This document shows, piece after piece, positions 1-6,857 of a stretch of DNA of 34,276 nucleotides (positions are counted from its first letter, which is position 1; each line of letters starts with the position of its first letter). This DNA comes from Planktomarina sp. (GTDB taxonomy: Bacteria > Pseudomonadota > Alphaproteobacteria > Rhodobacterales > Rhodobacteraceae). Made by a program: the position numbers and the translations under genes. The DNA is taken from NCBI GenBank assembly GCA_020629775.1, contig JAHDCP010000021.1, forward strand, positions 1 to 34,276. The letters are read 5' to 3'. Below the pieces are notes generated by a model. The model had not been told where the DNA came from. It made no database searches and saw nothing but the letters and a program-made list of their open reading frames with translations.

Positions 1-676
1 GCCGCAGCCATTCAATGCCCTTCAGGTTCGTGGTGAACCCGTGCTGCACCACCAGGTCCCGCCCAAAGCGCAGCACATCGGCGGCGTCAAACAAGGGTTC
101 TTCTTCTGTTGTGACGAAGAACTTTTCTTCGGCCCACTGCAGGCGCTTTTCCACGCCGATTTTATCAGACAAATAATCGGGATGGTAATCCGCATCGGTC
201 AAACGCGGTTTGGGGGCGGCTTCATGGCGAAAGTTGGGGTCTTCTTCCCAGTACTTTTTCAACAGTGGGCGATAGTTCAAATACTCAAACCACCGGCAAC
301 GATAAGACATGGTTGCTTCTAAAATTTCTGAACCCACTGTCAGCAGCACGTCACGAGGCGGCATGCAGCCAAATTGGCTTTCAGTATGAAAGTCCGGCGT
401 TGTGACGGGTTGCGAATGATCAATGCTGTCGGGGCGATCCACCCGAACACCGCGGGCTTTCAGTTGGGCCGCAAAGTTATCCAACAGTTCATTGGCCCGG
501 TCGATTGTTTCTTGCGGGCGGCGGCCCCATTGGCCGCGCATGTCGCTGTCTTCCGGGACTTTGGCATCCAAGGCAGGTTCTTCCGGGGGAATGTGACAAT
601 CGTCTGCACGGCCCACAATCACATGTTTCAGCGGGTCCCATTCGTTCCAGCTGTTCACAATGGTTTTTTCTGACAT
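1..676 (-). CDS. Glycine/inosamine-type amidinotransferase, N-terminal part (cut by window edge)
   Basis: The gene begins with an ATG at the right end and runs off the left edge after 225 codons, so only the N-terminal part is visible. The protein opens MSEKTIVNSWNEWDPLKHVI, very like the start of vertebrate glycine amidinotransferase (AGAT) and streptomycete StrB. Further similar stretches are TPDFHTESQFGCMPPRD, SYRCRWFEYLNYRPLLKKY and EPLFDAADVLRFGRD. The FDAAD aspartate matches a catalytic Asp of AGAT; the catalytic His and Cys of the family would lie beyond the window and cannot be checked. Known family members move the amidino group of arginine to glycine or an amino-cyclitol. The substrate here is not decidable from this fragment. 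It diverges from the RNase D gene across a 134-base gap. I am confident of the family and not of the acceptor. Confidence 0.85.
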   Translation of the reverse strand, partial: MSEKTIVNSWNEWDPLKHVIVGRADDCHIPPEEPALDAKVPEDSDMRGQWGRRPQETIDRANELLDNFAAQLKARGVRVDRPDSIDHSQPVTTPDFHTESQFGCMPPRDVLLTVGSEILEATMSYRCRWFEYLNYRPLLKKYWEEDPNFRHEAAPKPRLTDADYHPDYLSDKIGVEKRLQWAEEKFFVTTEEEPLFDAADVLRFGRDLVVQHGFTTNLKGIEWLR

Positions 677-754
677 CTTTTTGCCCCTTCTCCCCTAGTG
701 CACCGCACCGATAAATGAGAAATCCACAAAGGAATAGTTAGAAACCGTCACAGG

Positions 755-783
755 TTGACACAGGTCCGTCCAATGCGCACGTA
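755..783 (+). promoter_or_regulatory. Possible sigma-70 promoter for the rnd-kdsD-lpt operon
   Basis: A perfect TTGACA (755-760) is followed after 17 bases by CACGTA, a poor -10. It lies about 30 bases before the rnd start codon, and a GAGGG ribosome binding site follows. The -35 is convincing and the -10 is not, so this is tentative. Confidence 0.35.
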
Positions 784-810
784 TCGGTCACTTCGCAACG
801 AGGGCAATCA

Positions 811-1425
811 ATGACGAATTTTCTGTATAAGGGTGATTTGCCCGACGATCTGGACCTGGGCTCCATCGTGGCAATCGATTGTGAAACCATGGGTTTAAAT
901 CCCCATCGCGATAGATTGTGCTTGGTACAAATGTCTGGCGGCGATGGGAATTGCCATATGGTGCAGGTCGCCATCGGCCAAACCGAAGCGCCGAATTTGT
1001 GCCGCATGTTGGAAGACCCAGATGTCTTGAAGCTGTTTCACTTTGGTCGCTTTGATATTGCCGCCATGTTCCACGCGTTTGGGGCGCTGACCGCCCCTGT
1101 GTTTTGCACCAAGATCGCCAGTCGCATGGTTCGCACTTATACAGATCGACACGGGCTTAAAGCTTTGTTGAACGAATTGTTGTCAGTCGATATTTCAAAA
1201 CATCAACAGTCCTCGGATTGGGGTGCGCCTGATCTGACAGAAGCACAAATGGATTACGCGGCATCTGACGTTTTGTATTTGCACCGTCTGCGTGACGAAT
1301 TGCTGGTGCGCCTGGAACGCGAAGGCCGGGTTGATGTGGCACAAGCTTGTTTTGACTTCCTGCCCACCCGGGCAAAACTGGACCTGATGGGCTGGCCAGA
1401 TAACGATATTTTCGCCCACTCCTGA
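811..1425 (+). CDS. rnd: Ribonuclease D, short form (DEDDy 3'-5' exonuclease)
   Basis: This 204-residue protein is a 3'-5' exoribonuclease of the DEDDy family, expected to trim tRNA and other small RNA 3' ends in the cytoplasm. All three exonuclease motifs are visible: AIDCETMG with Asp23 and Glu25, FHFGRFDIAAM with Asp82, and MDYAASDVLYL with Tyr149 and Asp153. It is only the catalytic domain. E. coli RNase D is about 375 residues because it carries C-terminal HRDC domains, which are absent here; this short form is usual in alphaproteobacteria. A GAGGG ribosome binding site precedes the ATG. Its TGA lies eight bases before the kdsD start and is part of the kdsD ribosome binding site (TGAGG), so the two are probably translated together. 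Confidence 0.88.
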   Translation: MTNFLYKGDLPDDLDLGSIVAIDCETMGLNPHRDRLCLVQMSGGDGNCHMVQVAIGQTEAPNLCRMLEDPDVLKLFHFGRFDIAAMFHAFGALTAPVFCTKIASRMVRTYTDRHGLKALLNELLSVDISKHQQSSDWGAPDLTEAQMDYAASDVLYLHRLRDELLVRLEREGRVDVAQACFDFLPTRAKLDLMGWPDNDIFAHS

Positions 1426-1432
1426 GGTTTAG

Positions 1433-2395
1433 ATGAAAACGCCAACCACTTTCTTGGAAACCGCCCAGCGCGTTATCCGCACCGAAGCCGCTGCTTTGGG
1501 AACCCTGGCCAACGCCGTAGACGACAATTTTTCAAAAGCGGTGGAAATGATCTTGGCCGCTGATGGTCGTGTCATTGTGTCAGGCATGGGAAAGTCCGGG
1601 CATATCGCGCGCAAAATTGCCGCCACTTTGGCAAGTACAGGAACACCATCGCATTTCGTGCACCCCGCAGAAGCCAGCCACGGTGACTTGGGGATGATGA
1701 CCAAAGGCGACGTGGCTTTGGTTTTGTCCAATTCCGGGGAAACCCCAGAACTTGCTGACTTGGTCGCGCACACCAGACGGTTCAACATTCCTTTGATCGG
1801 TGTTGCCAGCCGCAAAGACAGCAGCTTGATCCGGCAAAGTGATGTCCCGCTTTTGCTGCCCAAAGTAGAAGAAGCCTGTGGAACTGGCGTGGTTCCCACC
1901 ACCAGCACGACGATGACCCTGGCCCTTGGGGATGCTTTGGCTGTTTCATTAATGGAATACCGGGATTTCACCGCAATTCAATTTAGGGACTTTCATCCCG
2001 GTGGCAAACTTGGCGCCCGTTTGACCAAGGTTCAAGATTTGATGCATACCGGATCAGCCTTGCCAATCGCCAAAGCTTCCAGCCCCATGAGCGACGTTCT
2101 TTTAAGCATCAGTCAAAAGGGTTTCGGGGTAACAGGTGTGTTGGATGATGAAGGCCGTTTGGTTGGCATCGTCACAGACGGCGACTTGCGCCGCAACATG
2201 GATGATTTGTTGTCCAAAGATGCTGCTGCAGTGATGACCGCGGATCCGGTTTCAGTGGCAGAACATGCCCTGGCAGAACGGGCCCTTGGGCTAATGAATG
2301 ACCAGAAAATCACGTGCCTGTTTGTAACAGACCAAAATCGCAAAGTTCTTGGCCTTATCCATATTCACGATTGTCTTCGGGCGGGCCTGGGTTGA
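1433..2395 (+). CDS. kdsD: Arabinose-5-phosphate isomerase (KpsF/GutQ family)
   Basis: The enzyme interconverts ribulose-5-phosphate and arabinose-5-phosphate, the first committed step to Kdo, the inner-core sugar of lipopolysaccharide. The 320-residue protein has the family layout. An N-terminal SIS domain spans roughly residues 35-170, with GMGKSGHIARKIAATLAS, the HPAEASHGDLGM stretch and SNSGETPEL. Two CBS domains follow (about 205-320), with GFGVTGVLDDEGRLVGIVTDGDLRR in the first; its last part repeats the usual VGIVTDGDLRR signature. The stop TGA overlaps the lptC ATG by one base, implying translational coupling. Adjacent lptCAB genes fit the lipopolysaccharide role over the gutQ or capsule (kpsF) variants, which cannot be told apart by sequence alone. 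Confidence 0.92.
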   Translation: MKTPTTFLETAQRVIRTEAAALGTLANAVDDNFSKAVEMILAADGRVIVSGMGKSGHIARKIAATLASTGTPSHFVHPAEASHGDLGMMTKGDVALVLSNSGETPELADLVAHTRRFNIPLIGVASRKDSSLIRQSDVPLLLPKVEEACGTGVVPTTSTTMTLALGDALAVSLMEYRDFTAIQFRDFHPGGKLGARLTKVQDLMHTGSALPIAKASSPMSDVLLSISQKGFGVTGVLDDEGRLVGIVTDGDLRRNMDDLLSKDAAAVMTADPVSVAEHALAERALGLMNDQKITCLFVTDQNRKVLGLIHIHDCLRAGLG

Positions 2396-2991
2396 TGCAA
2401 CGCAGCCGCGATATTTATTCAACTTTTGTGGTTTGGTCCAAAGTCGCCATGCCCATCGCCGCTTTGGTTTTATTGTCCACCTTGTTTTTGTTTTCTGGAA
2501 AAGTGGACGTGACAGAATCCCTACCTTACGCAAATTTAAACGTGGACGAGATTATTAAGGATCAGCGTATATCGCGTCCCTTCATCGACAGCGTCACCGA
2601 AGATGGCACCGAAGTAACGCTGACAGCGGCCTTCGCCAAACCTGACATCGCCAACCCTGGCAAGTTTGAAACAGAAGATCTTCAATTGCGCCTGCGTGAC
2701 GCCAACAATCAAGCCGTCAAATTAACCGCAAAAACCGGCATTGTGGACCCAGCAGGTGCCGAACTTTCCGACGGGGTCACAATCGTTACCTCTGACGGGC
2801 TGACGGTAAAAACCCCGTCTTTGGCAGCCCAATTCGATCAAAAACGCTTTGTGGCCAGAGATGGCATCACGACTTTTTTGAACATCGGCGCTTTGGAAGC
2901 GGATTCGATGGTCATTGATCAATCTGAAAACAACACTGAAATTGTCTTTCAGGGCAATGTTCGGTTAACATATCAACCACCAACACCGTAA
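2395..2991 (+). CDS. lptC: LPS export protein LptC
   Basis: LptC is the single-span inner membrane protein that passes lipopolysaccharide from the LptB2FG extractor to LptA. This 198-residue protein has a short cytoplasmic N-terminus, one transmembrane helix (about residues 13-34, SKVAMPIAALVLLSTLFLF) and a periplasmic beta-rich domain, the expected LptC architecture. I chose the ATG that overlaps the kdsD stop (TGATG); an in-frame ATG 27 codons earlier would lie well inside kdsD and would put an unlikely polar stretch before the membrane helix. Sequence conservation in LptC is low, so the call rests on topology plus its place between kdsD and lptA. Confidence 0.82.
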   Translation: MQRSRDIYSTFVVWSKVAMPIAALVLLSTLFLFSGKVDVTESLPYANLNVDEIIKDQRISRPFIDSVTEDGTEVTLTAAFAKPDIANPGKFETEDLQLRLRDANNQAVKLTAKTGIVDPAGAELSDGVTIVTSDGLTVKTPSLAAQFDQKRFVARDGITTFLNIGALEADSMVIDQSENNTEIVFQGNVRLTYQPPTP

Positions 2992-3001
2992 AGGAAGCAG
3001 T

Positions 3002-3481
3002 GTGCTGAAAGCTTTAGTATTCTTCGTGGCGGCCTTCTTCTGGGCCGGCTTGGCCGTGGCGCAAACTGGCGTTTCGCTCAATGGCCTCAGCATTGATCCC
3101 ACTGCACCGATTGAAACCTCTGCTGATCGGCTTTCCATTGATCGCTCCACACAGTCTTCTGTGTTCGAAGGCAACGTGGTGATTGGCCAAGGGGATTTCC
3201 GCCTGGCCGCCGGGCGCGTTGAAATGTTCAGTTCGTCCAATGGTGTAAATCGAATTCGCGCCACGGGCGGTGTCATTTTCACAACCGCGACCGATGCAAT
3301 CGAAGCACAAAGCGCGGATTATTCCTTGGCGGATGGCAGCCTGACACTTTCTGGTCAGGTACTTTTGTCCCAAGGCCAAAGCGCGATTATGGGGGACCGG
3401 GTCCGCATCAATTTGCAAACCGGAAGTGCCGTCTTCACCGGAAATGTGCGCACCATTTTGCAAACAGGTACCGGCCAATGA
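3002..3481 (+). CDS. lptA: LPS transport periplasmic protein LptA (OstA-like)
   Basis: LptA forms the periplasmic bridge that carries lipopolysaccharide to the outer membrane. The 159-residue product has a clear signal peptide ([20 protein letters not shown], cut after AVA) and then repeating short beta-strand segments of the OstA fold, for example [20 protein letters not shown] and the later [10 protein letters not shown]. It starts with GTG, preceded by an AAGGAAG ribosome binding site; no in-frame ATG gives a signal peptide. It overlaps lptB by four bases (ATGA), so LptA and LptB are translationally coupled. Length is a little under that of E. coli LptA (185 residues), with no sign of damage. 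Confidence 0.88.
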   Translation: MLKALVFFVAAFFWAGLAVAQTGVSLNGLSIDPTAPIETSADRLSIDRSTQSSVFEGNVVIGQGDFRLAAGRVEMFSSSNGVNRIRATGGVIFTTATDAIEAQSADYSLADGSLTLSGQVLLSQGQSAIMGDRVRINLQTGSAVFTGNVRTILQTGTGQ

Positions 3482-4227
3482 CCCTGTCCGTGTCCGACGG
3501 GGACGGCGGTCTGAAAGTTCAGTCCCTTCGCAAAAGTTACCGCAAAAAAGTGGTCATTCGCGATGTAAGCCTTGATTTGAACAGGTCAGAAGTTGTGGCG
3601 CTTCTTGGCCCGAACGGTTCTGGAAAAACCACATGCTTTTATTCGGTTGCTGGTTTGGTGACCCCAGACGGGGGTAAAATCACGGTTGATGGGCGTGATG
3701 TTTCCCGCCTTCCGATGTATCGTCGGGTCAAACTTGGCATCGGATATCTGCCGCAAGAAATGTCAATTTTTCGGGGTTTGGATGTTGAAAGCAACATCAT
3801 GGCAATCCTGGAAATCGCGGAAAAAGACAGCCGCAAACGGCGAGATCGTTTGGAAGAACTCCTCAGCGAATTTTCGATTGATCACTTGCGTCAGGCCCCT
3901 GCCTTGGCCTTGTCAGGGGGCGAAAGGCGGCGGGTTGAAATTGCACGTTGTTTGGCAGCAAACCCAAAGTATTTGCTGTTGGATGAACCTTTCGCCGGCG
4001 TTGATCCCATTTCTGTGGGTGAAATCCGCAAACTCATTGATGACCTGAAACAACGGGGTCTTGGGGTTTTGATCACTGATCACAACGTCCGTGAAACTTT
4101 GGAAATTGTCGATCGTGCGTATATTTTGCACGATGGCCACGTCCTTATGAGTGGCACCACACAAGAGATCGTGGAAGACGAAAACGTTAAGCGCGTTTAC
4201 TTGGGTCAGAACTTTCGCATGGTCTAA
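3478..4227 (+). CDS. lptB: LPS export ABC transporter ATPase LptB
   Basis: LptB is the cytoplasmic ATPase that powers lipopolysaccharide extraction by LptFG, which are not encoded in this window. The 249-residue protein shows Walker A GPNGSGKT (residues 44-51), the ABC signature [17 protein letters not shown], Walker B with [13 protein letters not shown], and the switch histidine in [26 protein letters not shown] is a family-typical Q-loop region, and the C-terminal [11 protein letters not shown] resembles the end of other LptB proteins. The start ATG overlaps the lptA stop. In enterobacteria rpoN follows lptB; here the next gene is hpf, after a 143-base gap. Confidence 0.95.
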   Translation: MTLSVSDGDGGLKVQSLRKSYRKKVVIRDVSLDLNRSEVVALLGPNGSGKTTCFYSVAGLVTPDGGKITVDGRDVSRLPMYRRVKLGIGYLPQEMSIFRGLDVESNIMAILEIAEKDSRKRRDRLEELLSEFSIDHLRQAPALALSGGERRRVEIARCLAANPKYLLLDEPFAGVDPISVGEIRKLIDDLKQRGLGVLITDHNVRETLEIVDRAYILHDGHVLMSGTTQEIVEDENVKRVYLGQNFRMV

Positions 4228-4230
4228 CCC

Positions 4231-4260
4231 TTGACTTAAGGGGGCATTCTGGTCCCAAAT
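4231..4260 (+). promoter_or_regulatory. Possible promoter for hpf-ptsN
   Basis: TTGACT (4231-4236), directly after the lptB stop, lies 18 bases before CCAAAT (4255-4260). The -35 is good and the -10 weak. The 143-base gap between lptB and hpf is the only sizeable one in this plus-strand run, which makes a separate promoter plausible. The start site is not fixed by this. Confidence 0.3.
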
Positions 4261-4302
4261 TAGGTTGTGATTAACCAATACATGATGAATTCCCATATAT
4301 CG

Positions 4303-4319
4303 TCTGGTCTTCGGCCAGA
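4303..4319 (+). promoter_or_regulatory. Small stem-loop in the hpf leader
   Basis: TCTGGTC pairs with GGCCAGA (one G-U pair) around a three-base TTC loop, about 50 bases before the hpf start codon. No T-run follows, so it is not an intrinsic terminator. It could affect mRNA stability or be chance. Confidence 0.35.
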
Positions 4320-4370
4320 GGGACAGCTCGCGTTTGTTAATCGCGTTATTCCAAACAATACGGAGAAGTC

Positions 4371-4937
4371 ATGCGCTATCAAATCACCGGAAAACAAATC
4401 GATGTTGGCGAAGCCCTGCAAACCCATGTGAAGTCCAACTTGGACGCCGTCGTGGAAAAGTATGCAGAACGACCGACAAACGCGGCGGTGATATTTTCAA
4501 AAAGTGCATCTGAATTCGTTTGTGAAACCAACGTTCACCTTTCAACAGGACTTACCGCCCAAGCAAAGGCCCACGCCCACGACATTTATGCTGCGTTCGA
4601 CGCCTGCAACGACAAGATGGAAAAGCAACTGCGCAGGTATAAACGGCGGCTAAAAGATCATCATCGCGAACGAACGGAACCCGTTGAACTTTCCGGCGGT
4701 TCCTCCTATATCCTGGCGTCAGATCAGGGTCCTGAACAGTCAGAACCCGAATCGTTGCAACCTGTGATTGTCGCTGAGATGGAACAGAAGATTCAGTCTT
4801 TGTCTGTCGGAGAAGCTGTGATGCAGATGGAAATTGCCGGTGCGCCGGTCGTTGTCTTCAGAAATGAAGGCCATAATGGAGTGAATGTTGTTTATCGCCG
4901 GGACGATGGAAACATCGGTTGGATTGACCCAGCCTAG
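4371..4937 (+). CDS. hpf: Long-form ribosome hibernation promoting factor
   Basis: HPF binds the 30S decoding region and, in the long form, pairs ribosomes into inactive 100S dimers in stationary phase or starvation. The 188-residue protein has the N-terminal ribosome-binding domain (residues 1 to about 100, opening MRYQITGKQIDVGEALQTHV and containing DIYAAFDACNDKMEKQLRRYK) and the C-terminal dimerisation domain (about 130-188, with VGEAVMQMEIAGAPVVVFRN and NVVYRRDDGNIGWIDP). The length separates it from short HPF and YfiA of enterobacteria. GGAGAAG precedes the ATG. The hpf-ptsN pairing is conserved in proteobacteria. Confidence 0.93.
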   Translation: MRYQITGKQIDVGEALQTHVKSNLDAVVEKYAERPTNAAVIFSKSASEFVCETNVHLSTGLTAQAKAHAHDIYAAFDACNDKMEKQLRRYKRRLKDHHRERTEPVELSGGSSYILASDQGPEQSEPESLQPVIVAEMEQKIQSLSVGEAVMQMEIAGAPVVVFRNEGHNGVNVVYRRDDGNIGWIDPA

Positions 4938-4959
4938 GGCGAAAACTGCTTAAAACAAT

Positions 4960-5424
4960 ATGGACCTAGTCGACATCCTTAGCGCCGATGCTGTTCGTGT
5001 AACTGGCAGCGTCGGTAACAAGAAGAAATTGTTTCAAGACATCGCGAACCTGATGGAGAGCGAGTATGGGCTCGACTCCGCGATTGCCTTGCAAGCTTTG
5101 TTGGCACGCGAAACGTTGGGGGCAACTGGCGTTGGTCGCGGCGTCGCCCTGCCCCATGCCCGCTTGGACAACCTGGACCGCATTGTCGGCTGTTTTTTCC
5201 GCTTGGATCGCGCGATTGATTTCGACGCCGTTGATCGCCAGCCGGTCGATCTTGTTTTCGCACTCTTCGCACCACAAGACAGCGGTGTTGGCCATTTGAA
5301 GGCCCTTGCAACTGTGTCACGAACACTGCGTGATCCAGGTGTATGCGAAAAACTGCGCGGCAATAATAAAGCGCCAACTCTGTTCGAAGTTCTTCTTGAG
5401 GGGCCCGCTTCACAGGCAGCTTAA
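4960..5424 (+). CDS. ptsN: PTS IIA-like nitrogen regulatory protein PtsN
   Basis: PtsN is the terminal phosphoacceptor of the nitrogen-related phosphotransferase chain (PtsP-PtsO-PtsN) and regulates potassium, nitrogen and envelope functions by protein contact. The 154-residue protein is one PTS EIIA type-2 domain. The phosphorylated histidine is visible as His66 in GVALPHARLD, and the later VDLVFALFAPQDSGVGHLKALA is a family hallmark. It follows hpf by 22 bases. No good Shine-Dalgarno sequence is visible before its ATG, so it may depend on translation of hpf. Only two bases separate its end from that of the convergent sulfotransferase gene. Confidence 0.92.
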   Translation: MDLVDILSADAVRVTGSVGNKKKLFQDIANLMESEYGLDSAIALQALLARETLGATGVGRGVALPHARLDNLDRIVGCFFRLDRAIDFDAVDRQPVDLVFALFAPQDSGVGHLKALATVSRTLRDPGVCEKLRGNNKAPTLFEVLLEGPASQAA

Positions 5425-5426
5425 CC

Positions 5427-6857
5427 CTAGCTTCGGCTTAACGGGAAAAATCCAAAGGTGAGGTAATCTTTTTGATATACCTCCCGCACGGCTGCTTCGA
5501 TATCTTCATTGTAAATATCCGACAGCTGAAAACGATATGGCGTTTTGTCATCGCCCAACGCGGTTGACGTTTGTCCCACCAAGGCGGCCATGCTGTCCAA
5601 TTCAGCGGCCAAATTTGTTTCACGCAAAATCAAATCAGGTGCTGCAAAATCGGCCAACCCTTGAACTGTATGCGCCTGACTGGCCCAGGCATGATCAACG
5701 CGAACAGCTGTCTGGCCTGACAGGTTTGCTTTGAGAAACTGTACAAAACTCAAAAATGCAGCGCGGGTATCTTCCGCGCTGAAATCACCACCCGGTGTCG
5801 TTTCAGGCAACGGCACATTGTAAACTTTGCGCAAGGTGTTGCGCAGCTCCTTGTAGCTGCCTGGCCCCGTATGGAAGATGTGCTTGCAAAACGCATCATA
5901 CGCGCGGGCCACAGGATGCCGAACCACCGTGAATGTGCGATGTCCTTTGTTCTGCCGCTTCCACTGCCGCACCTCTTTTTGGGACAGGTCAGACCGAAGT
6001 TCGGACATTTCAACGCCATCCAAATCAGCCATCCACTGCTTAACAGCATGGGTTGGACCGCATTTGATAGGCATGAACAGGAGCGGGGCTTTGGCCGCAA
6101 TAACATAGCTGGGCAAATTTGCCCCACGGCGCGGTTCGAAATTTGGCGTCCGCGTCAAATTGAATTGATCCAAACGCGCCACGGCACGTTCCATATCTTC
6201 AAAGTTTTCCACCTTTTCAGACATGGGGCTTGGGTTTTGCTTTTTCAGCTTTTTGGACAAACCATCCATTGTGGTCTTACTGCCCAAATACTTTGCAAGA
6301 CCATTCATCACTTCAATGTCCTGCAAATCTTCATAGGCAACATAGAATGCCGTCTGCCCACTGCGCTGCAAAGTATTCAGCAATTCGATTTGAAACGCCT
6401 GCAACTTGGCGACATGGTGTTCAAATTCGACCCCATTAAAATGCACGCGTTCCGTTTTCTGGTGCGTGGCGTTGGTCAACTTCCACTGGCCTGTGGCGGT
6501 GGCGATCTTCCATGAGATAAAGCTTTCCGCTGGATTACGGGTCAGGACAATTTTGGCGCACCTGGGGTCATCCAGACACTTCGCCAAAATGCGATCATCA
6601 TGGTCATGGAAAAACCGAAACCCGCCGATCCCTTCACTTTTGGATCGGATCGCATCCAAAACCTGCACTGGATCCTTCTCACGATCCGCATGGGTGAACC
6701 CAAAAAGATTTTCCGTATCCGGATACGCCAAGAAATGCGGGTTATACACTTCACCGTGGCATTGAATGTCTGGATACCGGTTGAGGTTATCTTCCAGAAA
6801 ATTCGACCCCGTTCGCATTTCCGCAAAAACGATAAAGTAATCGAAATTTCCAGACAT
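5427..6857 (-). CDS. Two-module sulfotransferase
   Basis: This 476-residue protein appears to hold two PAPS-dependent sulfotransferase modules. Module 1 (about 1-245) resembles the NodH/Stf0 group: MRTGSNFLE (residues 14-22) fits the 5'-phosphosulfate loop and LTRNPAESFISWK, with Arg107 and Ser112, the 3'-phosphate site. Module 2 (about 250-476) resembles the carbohydrate (Sulfotransfer_2) group: MPIKCGPT (262-269) fits the 5' loop, with Lys265, and VVRHPVARAYDAF, with Arg313, the 3' site, where Asp321 stands in the usual Ser position. No signal peptide or membrane helix is visible, so it is likely cytoplasmic. It is the last gene of the galU operon, and its ATG follows the GT14 stop directly. 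The glycan acceptor is inferred from the neighbours; which module is active cannot be told. Confidence 0.75.
   Translation of the reverse strand: MSGNFDYFIVFAEMRTGSNFLEDNLNRYPDIQCHGEVYNPHFLAYPDTENLFGFTHADREKDPVQVLDAIRSKSEGIGGFRFFHDHDDRILAKCLDDPRCAKIVLTRNPAESFISWKIATATGQWKLTNATHQKTERVHFNGVEFEHHVAKLQAFQIELLNTLQRSGQTAFYVAYEDLQDIEVMNGLAKYLGSKTTMDGLSKKLKKQNPSPMSEKVENFEDMERAVARLDQFNLTRTPNFEPRRGANLPSYVIAAKAPLLFMPIKCGPTHAVKQWMADLDGVEMSELRSDLSQKEVRQWKRQNKGHRTFTVVRHPVARAYDAFCKHIFHTGPGSYKELRNTLRKVYNVPLPETTPGGDFSAEDTRAAFLSFVQFLKANLSGQTAVRVDHAWASQAHTVQGLADFAAPDLILRETNLAAELDSMAALVGQTSTALGDDKTPYRFQLSDIYNEDIEAAVREVYQKDYLTFGFFPLSRS

Noticed and set aside
2314-2394. Earlier start for lptC
   Set aside because: It would lie inside kdsD and add a non-homologous polar lead; the TGATG overlap is the better start.
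4303-4319. Hairpin before hpf as a terminator of lptB
   Set aside because: The stem has no following T-run; listed only as a leader element.
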